Positions 18,581-27,480 are shown, counted from the stretch's first letter. The stretch is 49,468 nt of DNA from an uncultured Bacteroidota bacterium (GCA_902774395.1 CACYIK010000021.1:1-49468); one strand, 5' to 3'. The notes: generated by a model from the sequence alone, not told the origin. Made by a program: numbers and translations.

Positions 18581-18770
18581 TAAAAGGTAAAAAGTAAAAA
18601 CTAAAAAGTAAAAACCAAAAACTAAAAAAACTAAAAAGACTAAACACTACCCACTAAACACTGAACACTAAACACTGAACACTAAACACTGAACACTAAA
18701 CACTAAACACTAAACACTGAACACTAAACACTCATCACTCATCATTCATCACTCATCACTAAAAAAAACC
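18581..18770 (+). repeat. Composite heptamer tract (AAAAAGT, then CTAAACA/CTGAACA, then CTCATCA)
   Basis: The 193-bp space between folP and cdaA is entirely 7-bp repeats in three successive blocks, 18581-18645, 18646-18730 and 18731-18760. The order is the same as at 914-1016 and 34700-34800. No promoter is visible, so cdaA may be read from folP through the tract. Confidence 0.92.
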
Positions 18771-18771
18771 C

Positions 18772-19569
18772 ATGATTCCGCTCGAAATTCTCGGTCTGCC
18801 GACCGTTTCCATTGTTGACATCATCGACGTCGTGCTCGTCGCTGCCCTCGCCTATTACATCTACCGTATCGTCAAGGGCACCAATGTCATCCTCATCTTC
18901 TGGGCACTCATCATTCTGCTCATCCTGTGGCGTGCCGCCGACATGCTGGGCATGCGCCTCCTCGGCGCCCTACTCTCTTCGGTCACCAGCGTCGGTCTCA
19001 TAGCCCTCATCGTCATCTTCCAGCCCGAGATACGACGCTTCCTGCTCTTCATCGGCACCAAGACCCAGCTCGACGAGTCGCTCTTCCACCGCCTGAAATT
19101 CTGGAAACACAATATGCAGTCGTCCGCCAACTCCGTCAACTACGAGGCCTACATCAACGCCTGCATGCACATGTCGCAGTCGAAGACCGGCGCCCTCATC
19201 GTCTTCAAACGCCACAACGAGGTGCAGGAACTCATCGACACCGGCGAACGTATCGACGCCACGGCCTCGTCAGCCCTCATCGAGGCCCTCTTCTTCAAGA
19301 ATTCGCCCCTCCACGACGGCGCCGTCATCGCCCGCGGCAACAGCATCCTCGCCGCCCGCTGCATCCTGCCCGTCACCTCGCGACTCGACATCGACCCCAA
19401 CCTCGGCCTGCGCCACCGCTCCGCCATCGGCGTCACCGAACAACTCGACGTCCTCTCTGTCATCGTCAGCGAGGAAACCGGAGCCATCTCCTATGCCCTC
19501 GGAGGCAAAATTCACCACGACATCTCGCCCGTAGAACTGCGCCAAGCACTGGAGAAATACCAATGCTAA
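18772..19569 (+). CDS. cdaA: Diadenylate cyclase CdaA
   Basis: A 265-residue membrane enzyme making cyclic di-AMP from two ATP. Three N-terminal membrane helices (about 12-85) are followed by the DAC domain with the catalytic DGA (182-184, in NSPLHDGAVI) and RHR (214-216, in LGLRHRSAIG) motifs. Length and order match the CdaA/DacA type. It lies downstream of folP, a conserved neighbour in Bacteroidales. Confidence 0.96.
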   Translation: MIPLEILGLPTVSIVDIIDVVLVAALAYYIYRIVKGTNVILIFWALIILLILWRAADMLGMRLLGALLSSVTSVGLIALIVIFQPEIRRFLLFIGTKTQLDESLFHRLKFWKHNMQSSANSVNYEAYINACMHMSQSKTGALIVFKRHNEVQELIDTGERIDATASSALIEALFFKNSPLHDGAVIARGNSILAARCILPVTSRLDIDPNLGLRHRSAIGVTEQLDVLSVIVSEETGAISYALGGKIHHDISPVELRQALEKYQC

Positions 19570-19600
19570 GCGCTCGGGCACAGGATGTTATAATAATTAT

Positions 19601-19727
19601 TTTCATATATATAAATTATTTAGTACCTTTGCACCCTCTAAGAGGGTACCGCAAGGCCTTTTTCGCACCCTTCGGATGTTAAAAAAGGTTAAATATTTTG
19701 CAGGTATCAAAAATAGAGCTACTTTTG
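19601..19727 (+). promoter_or_regulatory. Two tandem promoters before the M16 peptidase gene
   Basis: Promoter 1: TTTC (19601-19604), 19 bp, TACCTTTG (19624-19631), followed by a perfect 15-bp palindrome-like element ACCCTCTaAGAGGGT. Promoter 2: TTTG (19697-19700), 19 bp, TACTTTTG (19720-19727), a full match to the Bacteroidetes consensus, giving a leader of about 95 nt. Confidence 0.75.
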
Positions 19728-19827
19728 CAGTGTACTAATGAACTAATACAGTAGTATCACTGACACCGAATCGCCTGAAAGACAAAAACATAAATAAAAA
19801 CATCAACAACAAAAAAACAGTTCACAA

Positions 19828-22734
19828 ATGAAAAAAAGCACAATTTTCATGCTGTTGTTCGCCTTTTTAGGCAGCATGGCAATGGCTCAGCTCCCCGGTA
19901 CGGGTGCGGCCAAGGAAAAGAAGAGCGACCTCAGCGCCCAGGTGCCCCTGGACAAGAAGATTCGCTACGGCAAACTTGACAACGGATTCACCTACTACAT
20001 CCGTAGCAACAAGAAGCCGGAGAACATGATCCAGTTCCGTCTGGCCACCAACGCCGGTTCCATCATGGAGCGCGACGACCAGCAGGGTCTCGCCCACTTC
20101 TGTGAGCACATGGCCTTCAACGGCATCAAGGGTTATCCCCACAACGAGATGATCGACAAGCTGCAGCAGAACGGTGTCGAGTTTGGACGCGACATCAACG
20201 CCTACACCAGCTTCGACCAGACCGTCTACTATGTCAACATGCCCGCCGACAACGCCGAGATGGTGAAGATGGGTATCGAGATCCTCGACGGCTGGGCCGG
20301 CAACATCCTCTTCGACCAGAAAGAGATCGAGGAAGAGCGCGGCGTCATCCACGAGGAGTGGCGCGGTGGCGTGGGCCACGGCGACCGTATCCGCAAGAAA
20401 ACCTGGCCCATCATGCTCAAGGGCTCCCTCTATGCCGACCGTCTCCCCATCGGTAAGGAAGAGGTCATCATGAACTTCAAACGCCAGAGCATCGTTGACT
20501 TCTTCAACGACTGGTACCGTCCCGACCTGCAGGCCATCATCATCGTTGGCGACATGGACAACTTCGAGTATGCCGGCAAGAAAGGTGCCGCCGCCATGGA
20601 GCAGAAAGTGAAAGACACCTTCAGCAGCCACAAGTTCCTCGGCAAGGAGAAACTGCCCCGCAAGAGCTATTCCATCCCCGACAACAAAGAACCCCTCGTC
20701 GCTATCGCTACCGACAAGGAGGCCACCAGCACCGACCTCACCTTCTTCTGGAAACACAAGAAGACCCCCAACGGCACCGTCGGCGCCTACCGTCAGAGCC
20801 TCGTGCGCAACCTCATCAGCCGCATGATTGACGAGCGCTTCAGCGACATCTGCGAGAAACCCACCGCCCCCATGATGTATGCCGGTGGCGGCTACAGCGG
20901 ATTCCTCGGCCGCGAGATCGACGTCTTCGCCCTCAGCGCTGCCCCCAAGGAGAACCGCATCAACGAGACCGCCGAGCTCCTGCTCAAGGTCATGAAACAG
21001 ATTGAAGACCACGGCTTCCTCGAGGTCGAACTCGAGCGCCAGAAAGAGGACATGCTCGCCTGGTACACCAAACAGGCCAAGGAGGAGAACAAAATCCAGA
21101 CCAACAGCCTCGCCGACGAGTACACCAACCACTACCTCGACAACGAGCCCTGCCCCGGCATCCGCCAGGAATGGAAATACGCCAAGGAGTTCCTCCCCGA
21201 GATCACCCTCGAAGAGGTCAACGCCCTCGTCAAGACCTGGATCACCGACGAGAACATGATTTTCTACCTCACCGCCCCTGAGAAAGAAGGTGTCAAAGTC
21301 ACCACCGAGAAAGAGGCCCTCGACATCATCAAGAACGCCAAGAAAGTCACCACCGAGCCGTGGGTCGACAACTTCAACAGCAAGCCCCTCTTCAACGAGG
21401 AAATCGCCAAAGTCACCCCCATCCAGACCGCCAGCAACAGCACCCTCGGCTACACCGAGTACATGTGCCCCAACGGTGTCCGCTTCGTGGTGAAGAAGAC
21501 CGAACTCAAGGCCGACGAAATCCAGATTAGCTCCTTCTCCTTCGGCGGCACCTCGCTCTATGGCGACGCCGACGCCTACCAGGCCGAGAACGCCGACAGC
21601 TATGTCGACGCCGGTGGTATCGCTGATTTCAGCGCCACCCAGCTCTCCAAGAAACTCAAAGGCAAAGTGCTCAGCATCAGCCCCTACATCTCTGGCAACA
21701 CCCAGGGTTTCCAGGGCAGCTGCTCGCCCAAAGACCTCGAGACCGTCCTCCAGCTCGTCAACCTCTACTACACCGCTCCCCGCAAAGACCAGGAAGCCTA
21801 CGAGCGCGAGATTGAGAACACCGTCCAGCAGGTGAAATACGTCCTCGACAACCCCCAGGTGGCCTTCCTCGAGAAATACTACAAGACCGCCTACCCCAAC
21901 GACAAGCGTCAGGTCATCTTCCCCTCCGAGGAGAAAGTGCGCAGCCTGAACCTCGACCGTATGTTCGAGATCTACAAGGAGCGCTTCGCCTTCGCCAACA
22001 ACCAGACCTTCTTCTTCGTGGGTAACGTCAGCGACAGCAATATCGCCATGATCGCCAACTACCTCAACCACCTGCCCACCATCCAGGCCGTCACCAAGGA
22101 CTACAGCATCGACCGCAGCCCGAAGTTCGCCAAGGGTATCCAGCACGCCGAGGCCGTCAAGGGCATCGAGAAGCAGGGTATGCTCATCATCACCGGCCAG
22201 ATGGATGTCCCCAACGAGGAACTTGACCCGCAGACCCGCTTCGCCCTCCAGGAGTTCGGCGACGCCCTCAGCATCACCACCCTCGAGATCATCCGCGAGA
22301 AGAACGGCGACGCCTACAGCCCCAGCGCCGGCGTCAACTTCAGCCTCTCCCTCACTGGCACCGGTAAGGTCAGCTGGCAGTTCTACATCGGCTGCGACCC
22401 CGAGAAAGCCAAGAAGATTGAGAAAGACTGCATCAACATCCTCAAGCAGTACATGAAGAAAGGCTGCGACCAGAAGACCCTCAGCAAGGTCCAGGAGCAG
22501 ATGTGCGTCCAGCACGGCAAGAGCGTCCAGAACAACGGTTACTGGATGGGCCAGCTCCAGGGCAGCTACATGTACAACGAGAGCCGCGACTACAACGTGA
22601 GCGACTACGACCAGATGGTCAAGTCCGTCACTCCCGAGGACATCAAGGCCCTTGCCAACAAGTACATCAACCTCAACAACTACGTTGCCGTGACGCTCCG
22701 TCCCGAGGACGGCGCCGTCGGAACCGCCGATTGA
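19828..22734 (+). CDS. M16 family zinc metallopeptidase (insulinase/PqqL type)
   Basis: A 968-residue exported protease. Signal peptide MKKSTIFMLLFAFLGSMAMA. The active M16 half carries the inverted zinc motif HFCEH (His90, Glu93, His94) with the distal glutamate in EEERGVIHEEW (about 168-170). The second, inactive half (about 510-960) completes the two-domain PqqL-like clamshell that digests short unfolded peptides. The length matches periplasmic M16B proteins. Its own strong promoter and terminator make it a single-gene unit, and its codon bias suggests high expression. Confidence 0.94.
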   Translation: MKKSTIFMLLFAFLGSMAMAQLPGTGAAKEKKSDLSAQVPLDKKIRYGKLDNGFTYYIRSNKKPENMIQFRLATNAGSIMERDDQQGLAHFCEHMAFNGIKGYPHNEMIDKLQQNGVEFGRDINAYTSFDQTVYYVNMPADNAEMVKMGIEILDGWAGNILFDQKEIEEERGVIHEEWRGGVGHGDRIRKKTWPIMLKGSLYADRLPIGKEEVIMNFKRQSIVDFFNDWYRPDLQAIIIVGDMDNFEYAGKKGAAAMEQKVKDTFSSHKFLGKEKLPRKSYSIPDNKEPLVAIATDKEATSTDLTFFWKHKKTPNGTVGAYRQSLVRNLISRMIDERFSDICEKPTAPMMYAGGGYSGFLGREIDVFALSAAPKENRINETAELLLKVMKQIEDHGFLEVELERQKEDMLAWYTKQAKEENKIQTNSLADEYTNHYLDNEPCPGIRQEWKYAKEFLPEITLEEVNALVKTWITDENMIFYLTAPEKEGVKVTTEKEALDIIKNAKKVTTEPWVDNFNSKPLFNEEIAKVTPIQTASNSTLGYTEYMCPNGVRFVVKKTELKADEIQISSFSFGGTSLYGDADAYQAENADSYVDAGGIADFSATQLSKKLKGKVLSISPYISGNTQGFQGSCSPKDLETVLQLVNLYYTAPRKDQEAYEREIENTVQQVKYVLDNPQVAFLEKYYKTAYPNDKRQVIFPSEEKVRSLNLDRMFEIYKERFAFANNQTFFFVGNVSDSNIAMIANYLNHLPTIQAVTKDYSIDRSPKFAKGIQHAEAVKGIEKQGMLIITGQMDVPNEELDPQTRFALQEFGDALSITTLEIIREKNGDAYSPSAGVNFSLSLTGTGKVSWQFYIGCDPEKAKKIEKDCINILKQYMKKGCDQKTLSKVQEQMCVQHGKSVQNNGYWMGQLQGSYMYNESRDYNVSDYDQMVKSVTPEDIKALANKYINLNNYVAVTLRPEDGAVGTAD

Positions 22735-22750
22735 TGTCTGATATTCCAAA

Positions 22751-22786
22751 AGTAGAGACGCGCCCCAGCGCGTCTCTACTTTTTTT
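22751..22786 (+). terminator. Intrinsic terminator of the M16 peptidase gene
   Basis: A 13-bp perfect stem AGTAGAGACGCGC (22751-22763) with GCGCGTCTCTACT (22768-22780), loop CCCA, followed by seven T. Confidence 0.92.
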
Positions 22787-22799
22787 AATTTAATAAGGA

Positions 22800-22862
22800 A
22801 TCAATTAACTCCATTAATTCCATTAACTCCATTAATTCAATTTATTCCATTAATTCAAATCC
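22800..22862 (+). repeat. Nine-bp repeats CATTAATTC/CATTAACTC
   Basis: Six to seven 9-bp units directly upstream of the nnrD start codon. Confidence 0.85.
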
Positions 22863-22863
22863 C

Positions 22864-23676
22864 ATGCGAAATCCCGAGACCACCAAACACGACTACGGCC
22901 ACGGCCTACTCATCGCCGGCGCCTACGGGCGCATGGGCTGCGCCATCCTGGCCGCCAAAGCGGCACTGCGGAGCGGCTGCGGGCTGGTGAGCGTGCACCT
23001 GCCACAGCGCTGCGTCAACCCCATGCAGGCCGCCTTCCCCGAAGCCATGGTCTCCATCGACCCCAGCGAAACCCTTTTCACCACTCCCCCACCCCACCTC
23101 GACCACTACTCCGCCATCGCCATAGGCCCCGGCCTCGGCACCGCCCCCGAAACCGCCCAAGCCCTCCTTAGCATCCTCTCCAAAGAAAGACATCATTCAT
23201 CATTCAACATTCCTCATTCATCATTCCCCATCCCCCTCATCTTGGACGCCGACGCCCTAAACATCCTAGCCAAAGAAATTCAACATTCATCATTCAACAT
23301 TCAACATTCCATCCTCACCCCCCACGCTCGCGAGTACCACCGCCTCTTCGGCGACGCCGACCCCGCCGAGATGGCCGCCAAGCACAACGTCATCATCGTC
23401 AAGAAAGCCCACCACACCCACGTCTATGCCCCCGACGGCCGTGTGTATGAGAACCTTACAGGTAACGCAGGCATGGCCACCGCCGGCAGCGGAGACGTAC
23501 TGACAGGCATCCTCCTAGGCATCATCTCACAGAAACACAGCGACTTATTCGAATCTACCTGTCTCGCGGTGAGAATACATGGCCAAATTGGCGACAATCT
23601 AGTGAAAAAACAGTCCGAATCGAGCCTTATTGCGAGTGATATGGTGGAAGAACTGAAAAATATATCAATCGAATAG
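22864..23676 (+). CDS. nnrD: ADP-dependent NAD(P)H-hydrate dehydratase, with two repeat insertions
   Basis: A 270-residue ribokinase-fold enzyme repairing hydrated NADH/NADPH. Motifs: GHGLLIAGAYGRMG, AAKAALRSGCGLV, AIGPGLGT, LILDADALNIL, LTPHAREYHRLFG, and the catalytic GNAGMATAGSGDVLTG. The NnrE epimerase domain that is often fused at the N-terminus is missing here. Two segments are encoded by TTCATCA/TTCAACA heptamers: 23190-23231 (RHHSSFNIPHSSFPIP) and 23277-23315 (IQHSSFNIQHSI). They fall in surface loops before and after the DADALN strand. The end of the gene is AT-rich. Confidence 0.93.
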   Translation: MRNPETTKHDYGHGLLIAGAYGRMGCAILAAKAALRSGCGLVSVHLPQRCVNPMQAAFPEAMVSIDPSETLFTTPPPHLDHYSAIAIGPGLGTAPETAQALLSILSKERHHSSFNIPHSSFPIPLILDADALNILAKEIQHSSFNIQHSILTPHAREYHRLFGDADPAEMAAKHNVIIVKKAHHTHVYAPDGRVYENLTGNAGMATAGSGDVLTGILLGIISQKHSDLFESTCLAVRIHGQIGDNLVKKQSESSLIASDMVEELKNISIE

Positions 23677-23718
23677 ACAATAAGTTAACATCACAAATAA
23701 AAAATATTTCAAAAATTA

Positions 23719-23750
23719 TTTGGTCGGTTCGCAAAAAGGTTGTATCTTTG
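23719..23750 (+). promoter_or_regulatory. Promoter of the tRNA-Asn gene
   Basis: TTTG (23719-23722), 20 bp, TATCTTTG (23743-23750), then CACCC, the usual form before Bacteroidetes stable RNA genes. Between it and the tRNA lies a short TTTTCAA heptamer run (23785-23816) that would be in the 5' leader. Confidence 0.85.
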
Positions 23751-23821
23751 CACCCGATTTGAAAAGGAGAGAGGGAGACGAAAATTTCAATTTTCAATTC
23801 TCATTTTTCAATTCAAGAGAT

Positions 23822-23895
23822 TCCTCCTTAGCTCAGTTGGTTAGAGCACCTGACTGTTAATCAGGGGGTCGAAGGTTCAAGTCCTTCAGGGGGAG
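23822..23895 (+). tRNA. tRNA-Asn (GUU)
   Basis: A full cloverleaf of 74 nt without encoded CCA. Acceptor stem TCCTCCT (23822-23828) pairs with AGGGGGA (23888-23894), discriminator G; D-arm GCTC/GAGC; anticodon stem CCTGA/TCAGG with loop CTGTTAA (anticodon GTT at 23856-23858); T-arm GAAGG/CCTTC with loop TTCAAGT. Confidence 0.97.
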
Positions 23896-23896
23896 C

Positions 23897-23933
23897 AAAA
23901 AGAGCGCTGACAATTCAGCGCTCTTTTTTTTTG
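23897..23933 (+). terminator. Intrinsic terminator of tRNA-Asn
   Basis: Stem AGAGCGCTGA (23901-23910) with TCAGCGCTCT (23915-23924), loop CAAT, T-run to 23932. The end of the T-run is reused as the -33 TTTG of the next promoter. Confidence 0.95.
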
Positions 23934-23960
23934 CCACGTCCAAAATTATTCGTATTTTTG
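23930..23960 (+). promoter_or_regulatory. Promoter of the S41 peptidase gene
   Basis: TTTG (23930-23933), 19 bp, TATTTTTG (23953-23960). It overlaps the terminator T-tract of the tRNA gene. The GTG start codon follows 27 bp after the -7 box. Confidence 0.8.
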
Positions 23961-23987
23961 CACCCGCAATAAAACACCGTCACCACA

Positions 23988-25274
23988 GTGAAACGCACAA
24001 GTAAGACTCTCATCCTTGCACACCTCTTTGTCTTGCTGGCCGTCCTGGCCGGCAGCTGCCGCAAGGAGGCCGACTATATGCCCTTCCCGGGCGAGAATAG
24101 CAAGCTGGCCTACGACACCTACACCGGCCAGTTCCAGTACCTGTGGAAGTGCATGAGCACGGGCTATGTCTTCTGGGACGTCGACACCGTCGACTGGGAC
24201 GCCGCCTACGACCGCTACCTGCCGCGCTTCGAGGCCCTCGACCGCAAGTACGAAGACAGCGGCTACGTGCGCACCGCCGAGCTCGAGAGCCTCTACCTCG
24301 GCCTCGTGGGCCACATGCGCGACCACCACATGTCCTTCATGGTGCGAAACCTCCACCCCGCCCCCTCCGACGGCATCTCCTATTTTTCCATCAGCCCGGG
24401 ACTCCTGGAGGTGCAGAGCCGCGACTACTACATCGAAAGCCGTGGCAGCGCCCAGGCCGGCATGAAGGCTTTTCTTGCAGGCATCGAAGGCCAGTATTCC
24501 GTTGCCGAGCACCTGAGCGCCGACGCCTTTGTCGCGGAACTCGGCCGCACCATCCACTATGAATACTGCCTCTTCACCCTCTCCGACGGCCGCCAAGTGC
24601 CGTACCTCTGGTCTACCAATGCCGCCCTCACCCCCGTGATGCGCGACATGGTGGGCACCCCCGCACAGCTGCTCATCGACCGCTGGCTGACGGTGGCCTG
24701 CACGACGCCCCGCACCCAGCTGGCGGGCATCCTGCTCGACACCCGCGCCAATGGCGGCGGATACCAGGACGACCTCGACTACCTCGCGGGGTCCTTCCTC
24801 AACGAGCGCACCGAAATCTTCAAGACCCGCTACAAGGAAGGCCCCGGACGCCTCGAATACTCCGTCTGGTGCCCCTACTACCAAGACCCCAACGCCACCT
24901 ACCACCGCGACATCACTGCCGAGGACATCCCCTACGTGGTGCTGGTGGACGTCAACTCGGTGAGCATGGCGGAGATCGAGCCTATGGTCCTCAAGACCCT
25001 CTTCCCGACGGCCTACGTCATCGGCGAGCGCACCTACGGCGGCACCGGCCCGCTGCAGTACGACGCCGAAGAGCTGAATTTCGGCGGCCCCTTCGGCAAC
25101 TCGAGCGAATACCACCACTATGTCTACACCTCGACCTTCGAAGCCCTGATGTATGGCAAGGTCCGCGAAGGCGAGGGCATCGTACCCGACCAGGAGGTGC
25201 TACGCAAAGACGCCCCGTCCCACAGTTTCAAACCCCAGCTCGACGCCGCCCTCAACTACATACAGAGCTACTGA
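23988..25274 (+). CDS. S41 family peptidase, lipoprotein
   Basis: A 428-residue lipoprotein (GTG start; lipid Cys24 in LAGSC). The C-terminal half has the S41/tail-specific protease fold: LLDTRANGGGYQDD (the substrate-cleft strand), VVLVDVNSVSMAEIEPM with the probable nucleophile Ser326, and GERTYGGTGPLQY. Bacteroidetes have many such surface or periplasmic C-terminal-processing-like peptidases of unknown substrate. No PDZ domain is evident. GTG is chosen since it lies 27 bp after a good promoter and opens the only signal peptide. Confidence 0.88.
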   Translation: MKRTSKTLILAHLFVLLAVLAGSCRKEADYMPFPGENSKLAYDTYTGQFQYLWKCMSTGYVFWDVDTVDWDAAYDRYLPRFEALDRKYEDSGYVRTAELESLYLGLVGHMRDHHMSFMVRNLHPAPSDGISYFSISPGLLEVQSRDYYIESRGSAQAGMKAFLAGIEGQYSVAEHLSADAFVAELGRTIHYEYCLFTLSDGRQVPYLWSTNAALTPVMRDMVGTPAQLLIDRWLTVACTTPRTQLAGILLDTRANGGGYQDDLDYLAGSFLNERTEIFKTRYKEGPGRLEYSVWCPYYQDPNATYHRDITAEDIPYVVLVDVNSVSMAEIEPMVLKTLFPTAYVIGERTYGGTGPLQYDAEELNFGGPFGNSSEYHHYVYTSTFEALMYGKVREGEGIVPDQEVLRKDAPSHSFKPQLDAALNYIQSY

Positions 25275-25379
25275 TACAGCACAACTTATAGAAACGGCGA
25301 ATTTAACTTATTCAACGAATTATCCTAGATTAGTCAAATTCGATTAATTAGCCGTTAAAAAGATATCTTAAGCAGATCA

Positions 25380-25565
25380 ATGAAAACCATCCTCATAGTA
25401 CTAGGTATCGCCATCGGCGCCTTCGCGCTGCTGATGGCCGCATTGGGCCTCAAGATGCTCCTGCACAAAGAGAAAGAATTCAAGCGTCCCTGCGCCAACC
25501 GCGACCCCAAGACCGGCCGCTGCGCCAACTGCACCTGCGGAAAGAGCCGGCAGCGGGCAGTTTGA
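25380..25565 (+). CDS. Small membrane protein with C-terminal cysteine cluster
   Basis: A 61-residue protein: one N-terminal membrane helix (about 3-27), a basic linker, and a cytosolic tail with four cysteines (CANRDPKTGRCANCTC). The tail could bind a metal or iron-sulfur cluster, but no function is known; short proteins of this layout are common in Bacteroidetes. The gene is 105 bp after the S41 peptidase gene. Confidence 0.7.
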   Translation: MKTILIVLGIAIGAFALLMAALGLKMLLHKEKEFKRPCANRDPKTGRCANCTCGKSRQRAV

Positions 25566-25679
25566 AAATTTCCATGTAATTAGTCATGAATTTTTCATGA
25601 ATTAATTAATGGTTAATTCGCAATAATTCGTGTTAAAATCATAATGCGACAAACCAGCTCAGTGCGTGTTGCACTGAGC

Positions 25680-25803
25680 AAGTTGTCTGCGTTGTCTCTG
25701 TTGTTGTTAAAACAAAAAAGGGTTGTCTCAAAAAAAAAACAACACAGACAACTTAGACAACATACTGTCAAGCATGTTGTTTTTGTTGTTTATGTTGTCT
25801 TTA
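25680..25803. repeat. Nine-bp GTTGTCTNN repeats, in both orientations
   Basis: Units of the type GTTGTCTGC/GTTGTCTCT (25680-25730) are followed by their reverse complement (ACAACATAC, AGACAACTT) and then again by GTTGTTTTT/GTTGTCTTT. The region could form a long imperfect hairpin. It belongs to a 584-bp gap (25566-26149) without a gene. Confidence 0.75.
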
Positions 25804-25810
25804 AGAAAAG

Positions 25811-26018
25811 AGCGTCCCTCCGGGACGCTGAGGTGGGGGGGGCTCTGAATCCCCAGACTTGCGTCTGGGGTTTGCTCCACGTTGGTCGCAAGCCGTACCC
25901 CAAGGGGCAGGCAGACTGAGACCGCGTCCCTGCGGGACGCTAAGAGGTGGGTAAGGGGGGGGCTCTGAATCCCCAGACTTGCGTCTGGGGTTATTAATAG
26001 AGTGCTCCCTCCGGGAGC
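25811..26018 (-). repeat. Tandem hairpin element, 120-bp period, two and a half copies
   Basis: Two copies of a module (about 25811-25872 and 25922-25992) each consist of a GCGTCCC hairpin, a G-run, CTCTGAAT, and a CCCCAGAC hairpin; CCCCAGACTT begins at 25851 and again exactly 120 bp later at 25971. A third small hairpin GCTCCC-TCC-GGGAGC follows (26004-26018). Read on the minus strand the loops are GGA, GCA, GCAA and GGA, that is GNA or GNRA loops, so the minus strand (downstream of manC) is the likely RNA strand. Heptamers and a CTTTTTGT-type run fill 26030-26112. Confidence 0.8.
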
Positions 26019-26149
26019 TATAGGATACACTCATCATTCATCATTCATCACTCCTACCCGCTACTCATAAATCATAATTCTTTTTGTCTTTCTTGTTTTT
26101 CTTGTCTTTTAATAAAAAAAACTTGTTGTCTTGAGGTCTCAGAGTCTCC

Positions 26150-27193
26150 TCACTCAGCACTAAACTCTTTGATGCGCTGCTCCTCGCTTCGCTTGCAGAC
26201 GAGCAAGCGGTCGCCTTTGGCAGAGACAATGTATCCGTCAAGTCCCTGAAGGACAACTTTCCCAGCCTCCTCGGCATGCACCACGCAGTTCTTGCACTCG
26301 TAGAGGTGCACCTTGCCGACGGCGCCGTTGTTCGCGCTGTCTTTCTGCAGCTTGTCGTGCAGCGACGCCCAGTTGCCGAGATCGCTCCAGCCGAAGTCGG
26401 CGGGATGGGTGTACACCCTGCCGTCGGCAGCGGCAGGCTCCATGACGGCATAGTCGATAGATATCTTCTCGCACTGCGGGAAGACCTCCTGCACGTCGGC
26501 AGCCGTCTTCATGCGTTCCATATCGCTGGCGATGTTTGGCTTATAAGTCTTTATAGCCTCCGTGATGGTTTTCACGTTCCATACAAAGATGCCGGCATTC
26601 CACAGATAATTCCCAGCCTCGAGATACCTCTCAGCCGTCGCTAAATCAGGCTTCTCCTTGAACGCCGCCACACGGCAGATTTCCTGATTGCTTGATTGCT
26701 TGATTGCTTGAGTATCCACTTCCACATAGCCATAACCTGTCTCGGGACGCGACGGCTTGATGCCGATGGTTACGATGGCGTCACTCTTCTCTGTGAATGC
26801 CAGCGCGTTGCCTATCACACGACGGAACTCCTCGGGGTTCATCACCACGGCGTCGGCGGGCGTCACCACCACGTTGGCCTCGGGGTCCTCGGCTTTGATG
26901 CGCCAGCAGGCCCAGGCGATGCAGGGCGCTGTGTTGCGCGCCGCAGGCTCGGCAAGAATATGGTTCTCAGGCATCTCCGGCAGCTGCTTCTTCACGATGT
27001 CCACATAGGCGGCATTCGTTACCACCCAGAAGTTCTCCATCGGACAGAGCCCCTTGAAACGGTCCACGGTGAGCTGTATCAGCGTGCGGCCGCAACCCAG
27101 GATGTCGATAAACTGTTTCGGGAACTCGGGGGTGCTCAGCGGCCAGAAACGGCTCCCGATGCCACCGGCCATGATCACAATATGATTGTTCAT
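26150..27193 (-). CDS. manC: Mannose-1-phosphate guanylyltransferase
   Basis: A 347-residue cytosolic enzyme making GDP-mannose from mannose-1-phosphate and GTP for polysaccharide synthesis. The nucleotidyltransferase signature is at the N-terminus (IMAGGIGSRFWPLSTPEFPKQF), then LAEPAARNTAPCIAWA, VVTPADAVV, FKEKPD and FGWSDLGNW. It is of the short type without the phosphomannose isomerase domain. Residues about 163-172 (QAIKQSSNQE) are encoded by an 8-bp repeat (TCAAGCAA units, 26687-26712), again an in-frame repeat between two conserved blocks. It may supply the sugar transferase at 2071-3549 with substrate (inference). Confidence 0.93.
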   Translation of the reverse strand: MNNHIVIMAGGIGSRFWPLSTPEFPKQFIDILGCGRTLIQLTVDRFKGLCPMENFWVVTNAAYVDIVKKQLPEMPENHILAEPAARNTAPCIAWACWRIKAEDPEANVVVTPADAVVMNPEEFRRVIGNALAFTEKSDAIVTIGIKPSRPETGYGYVEVDTQAIKQSSNQEICRVAAFKEKPDLATAERYLEAGNYLWNAGIFVWNVKTITEAIKTYKPNIASDMERMKTAADVQEVFPQCEKISIDYAVMEPAAADGRVYTHPADFGWSDLGNWASLHDKLQKDSANNGAVGKVHLYECKNCVVHAEEAGKVVLQGLDGYIVSAKGDRLLVCKRSEEQRIKEFSAE

Positions 27194-27299
27194 TGTTTTC
27201 TGCTTAATTGATTGATTTCTTGGATAAAAAATACATTCTCATAACGCCGAATCCTTCCTTTTATTGTGCCACAATTTTAACATTTCATAACTCCCACAC

Positions 27300-27418
27300 A
27301 ATCAACACCATCTCCGTACCAACTCCGTATCAAGTCCGACTCAACTCCGACCCAACTCCGACTACGGTCGGAGATGATAGGGTGTTGGTAGGTTGATGGC
27401 ACGGTGATGACACTGGGA
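27300..27418. repeat. CTCCGACCCAA-type units with inverted arm
   Basis: Units such as CTCCGTACCAA, CTCCGTATCAA, CTCCGACTCAA and CTCCGACCCAA are followed by GGTCGGAGATGATAGGG and GGTTGATGGCACGGTGATG. A relative of the element at 6364-6449. The gap 27194-27492 otherwise holds only the phoH promoter. Confidence 0.75.
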
Positions 27419-27480
27419 TGGCCGAGGGAGGTGTGAAGAAAATGTTAATTACTATTTTATGGATATTAATATAATTATCG

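Noticed and set aside
19867..22749. A 960-codon open frame antisense to the M16 peptidase gene
   Set aside because: Same codon-bias effect; composition (VEVVGHHGD-like) is typical of antisense shadows and no start signal is present.
25728..26037. Minus-strand frames encoding NPRRKSGDSEPP repeats
   Set aside because: They come from the hairpin element and its duplicate; no start or family supports a protein.
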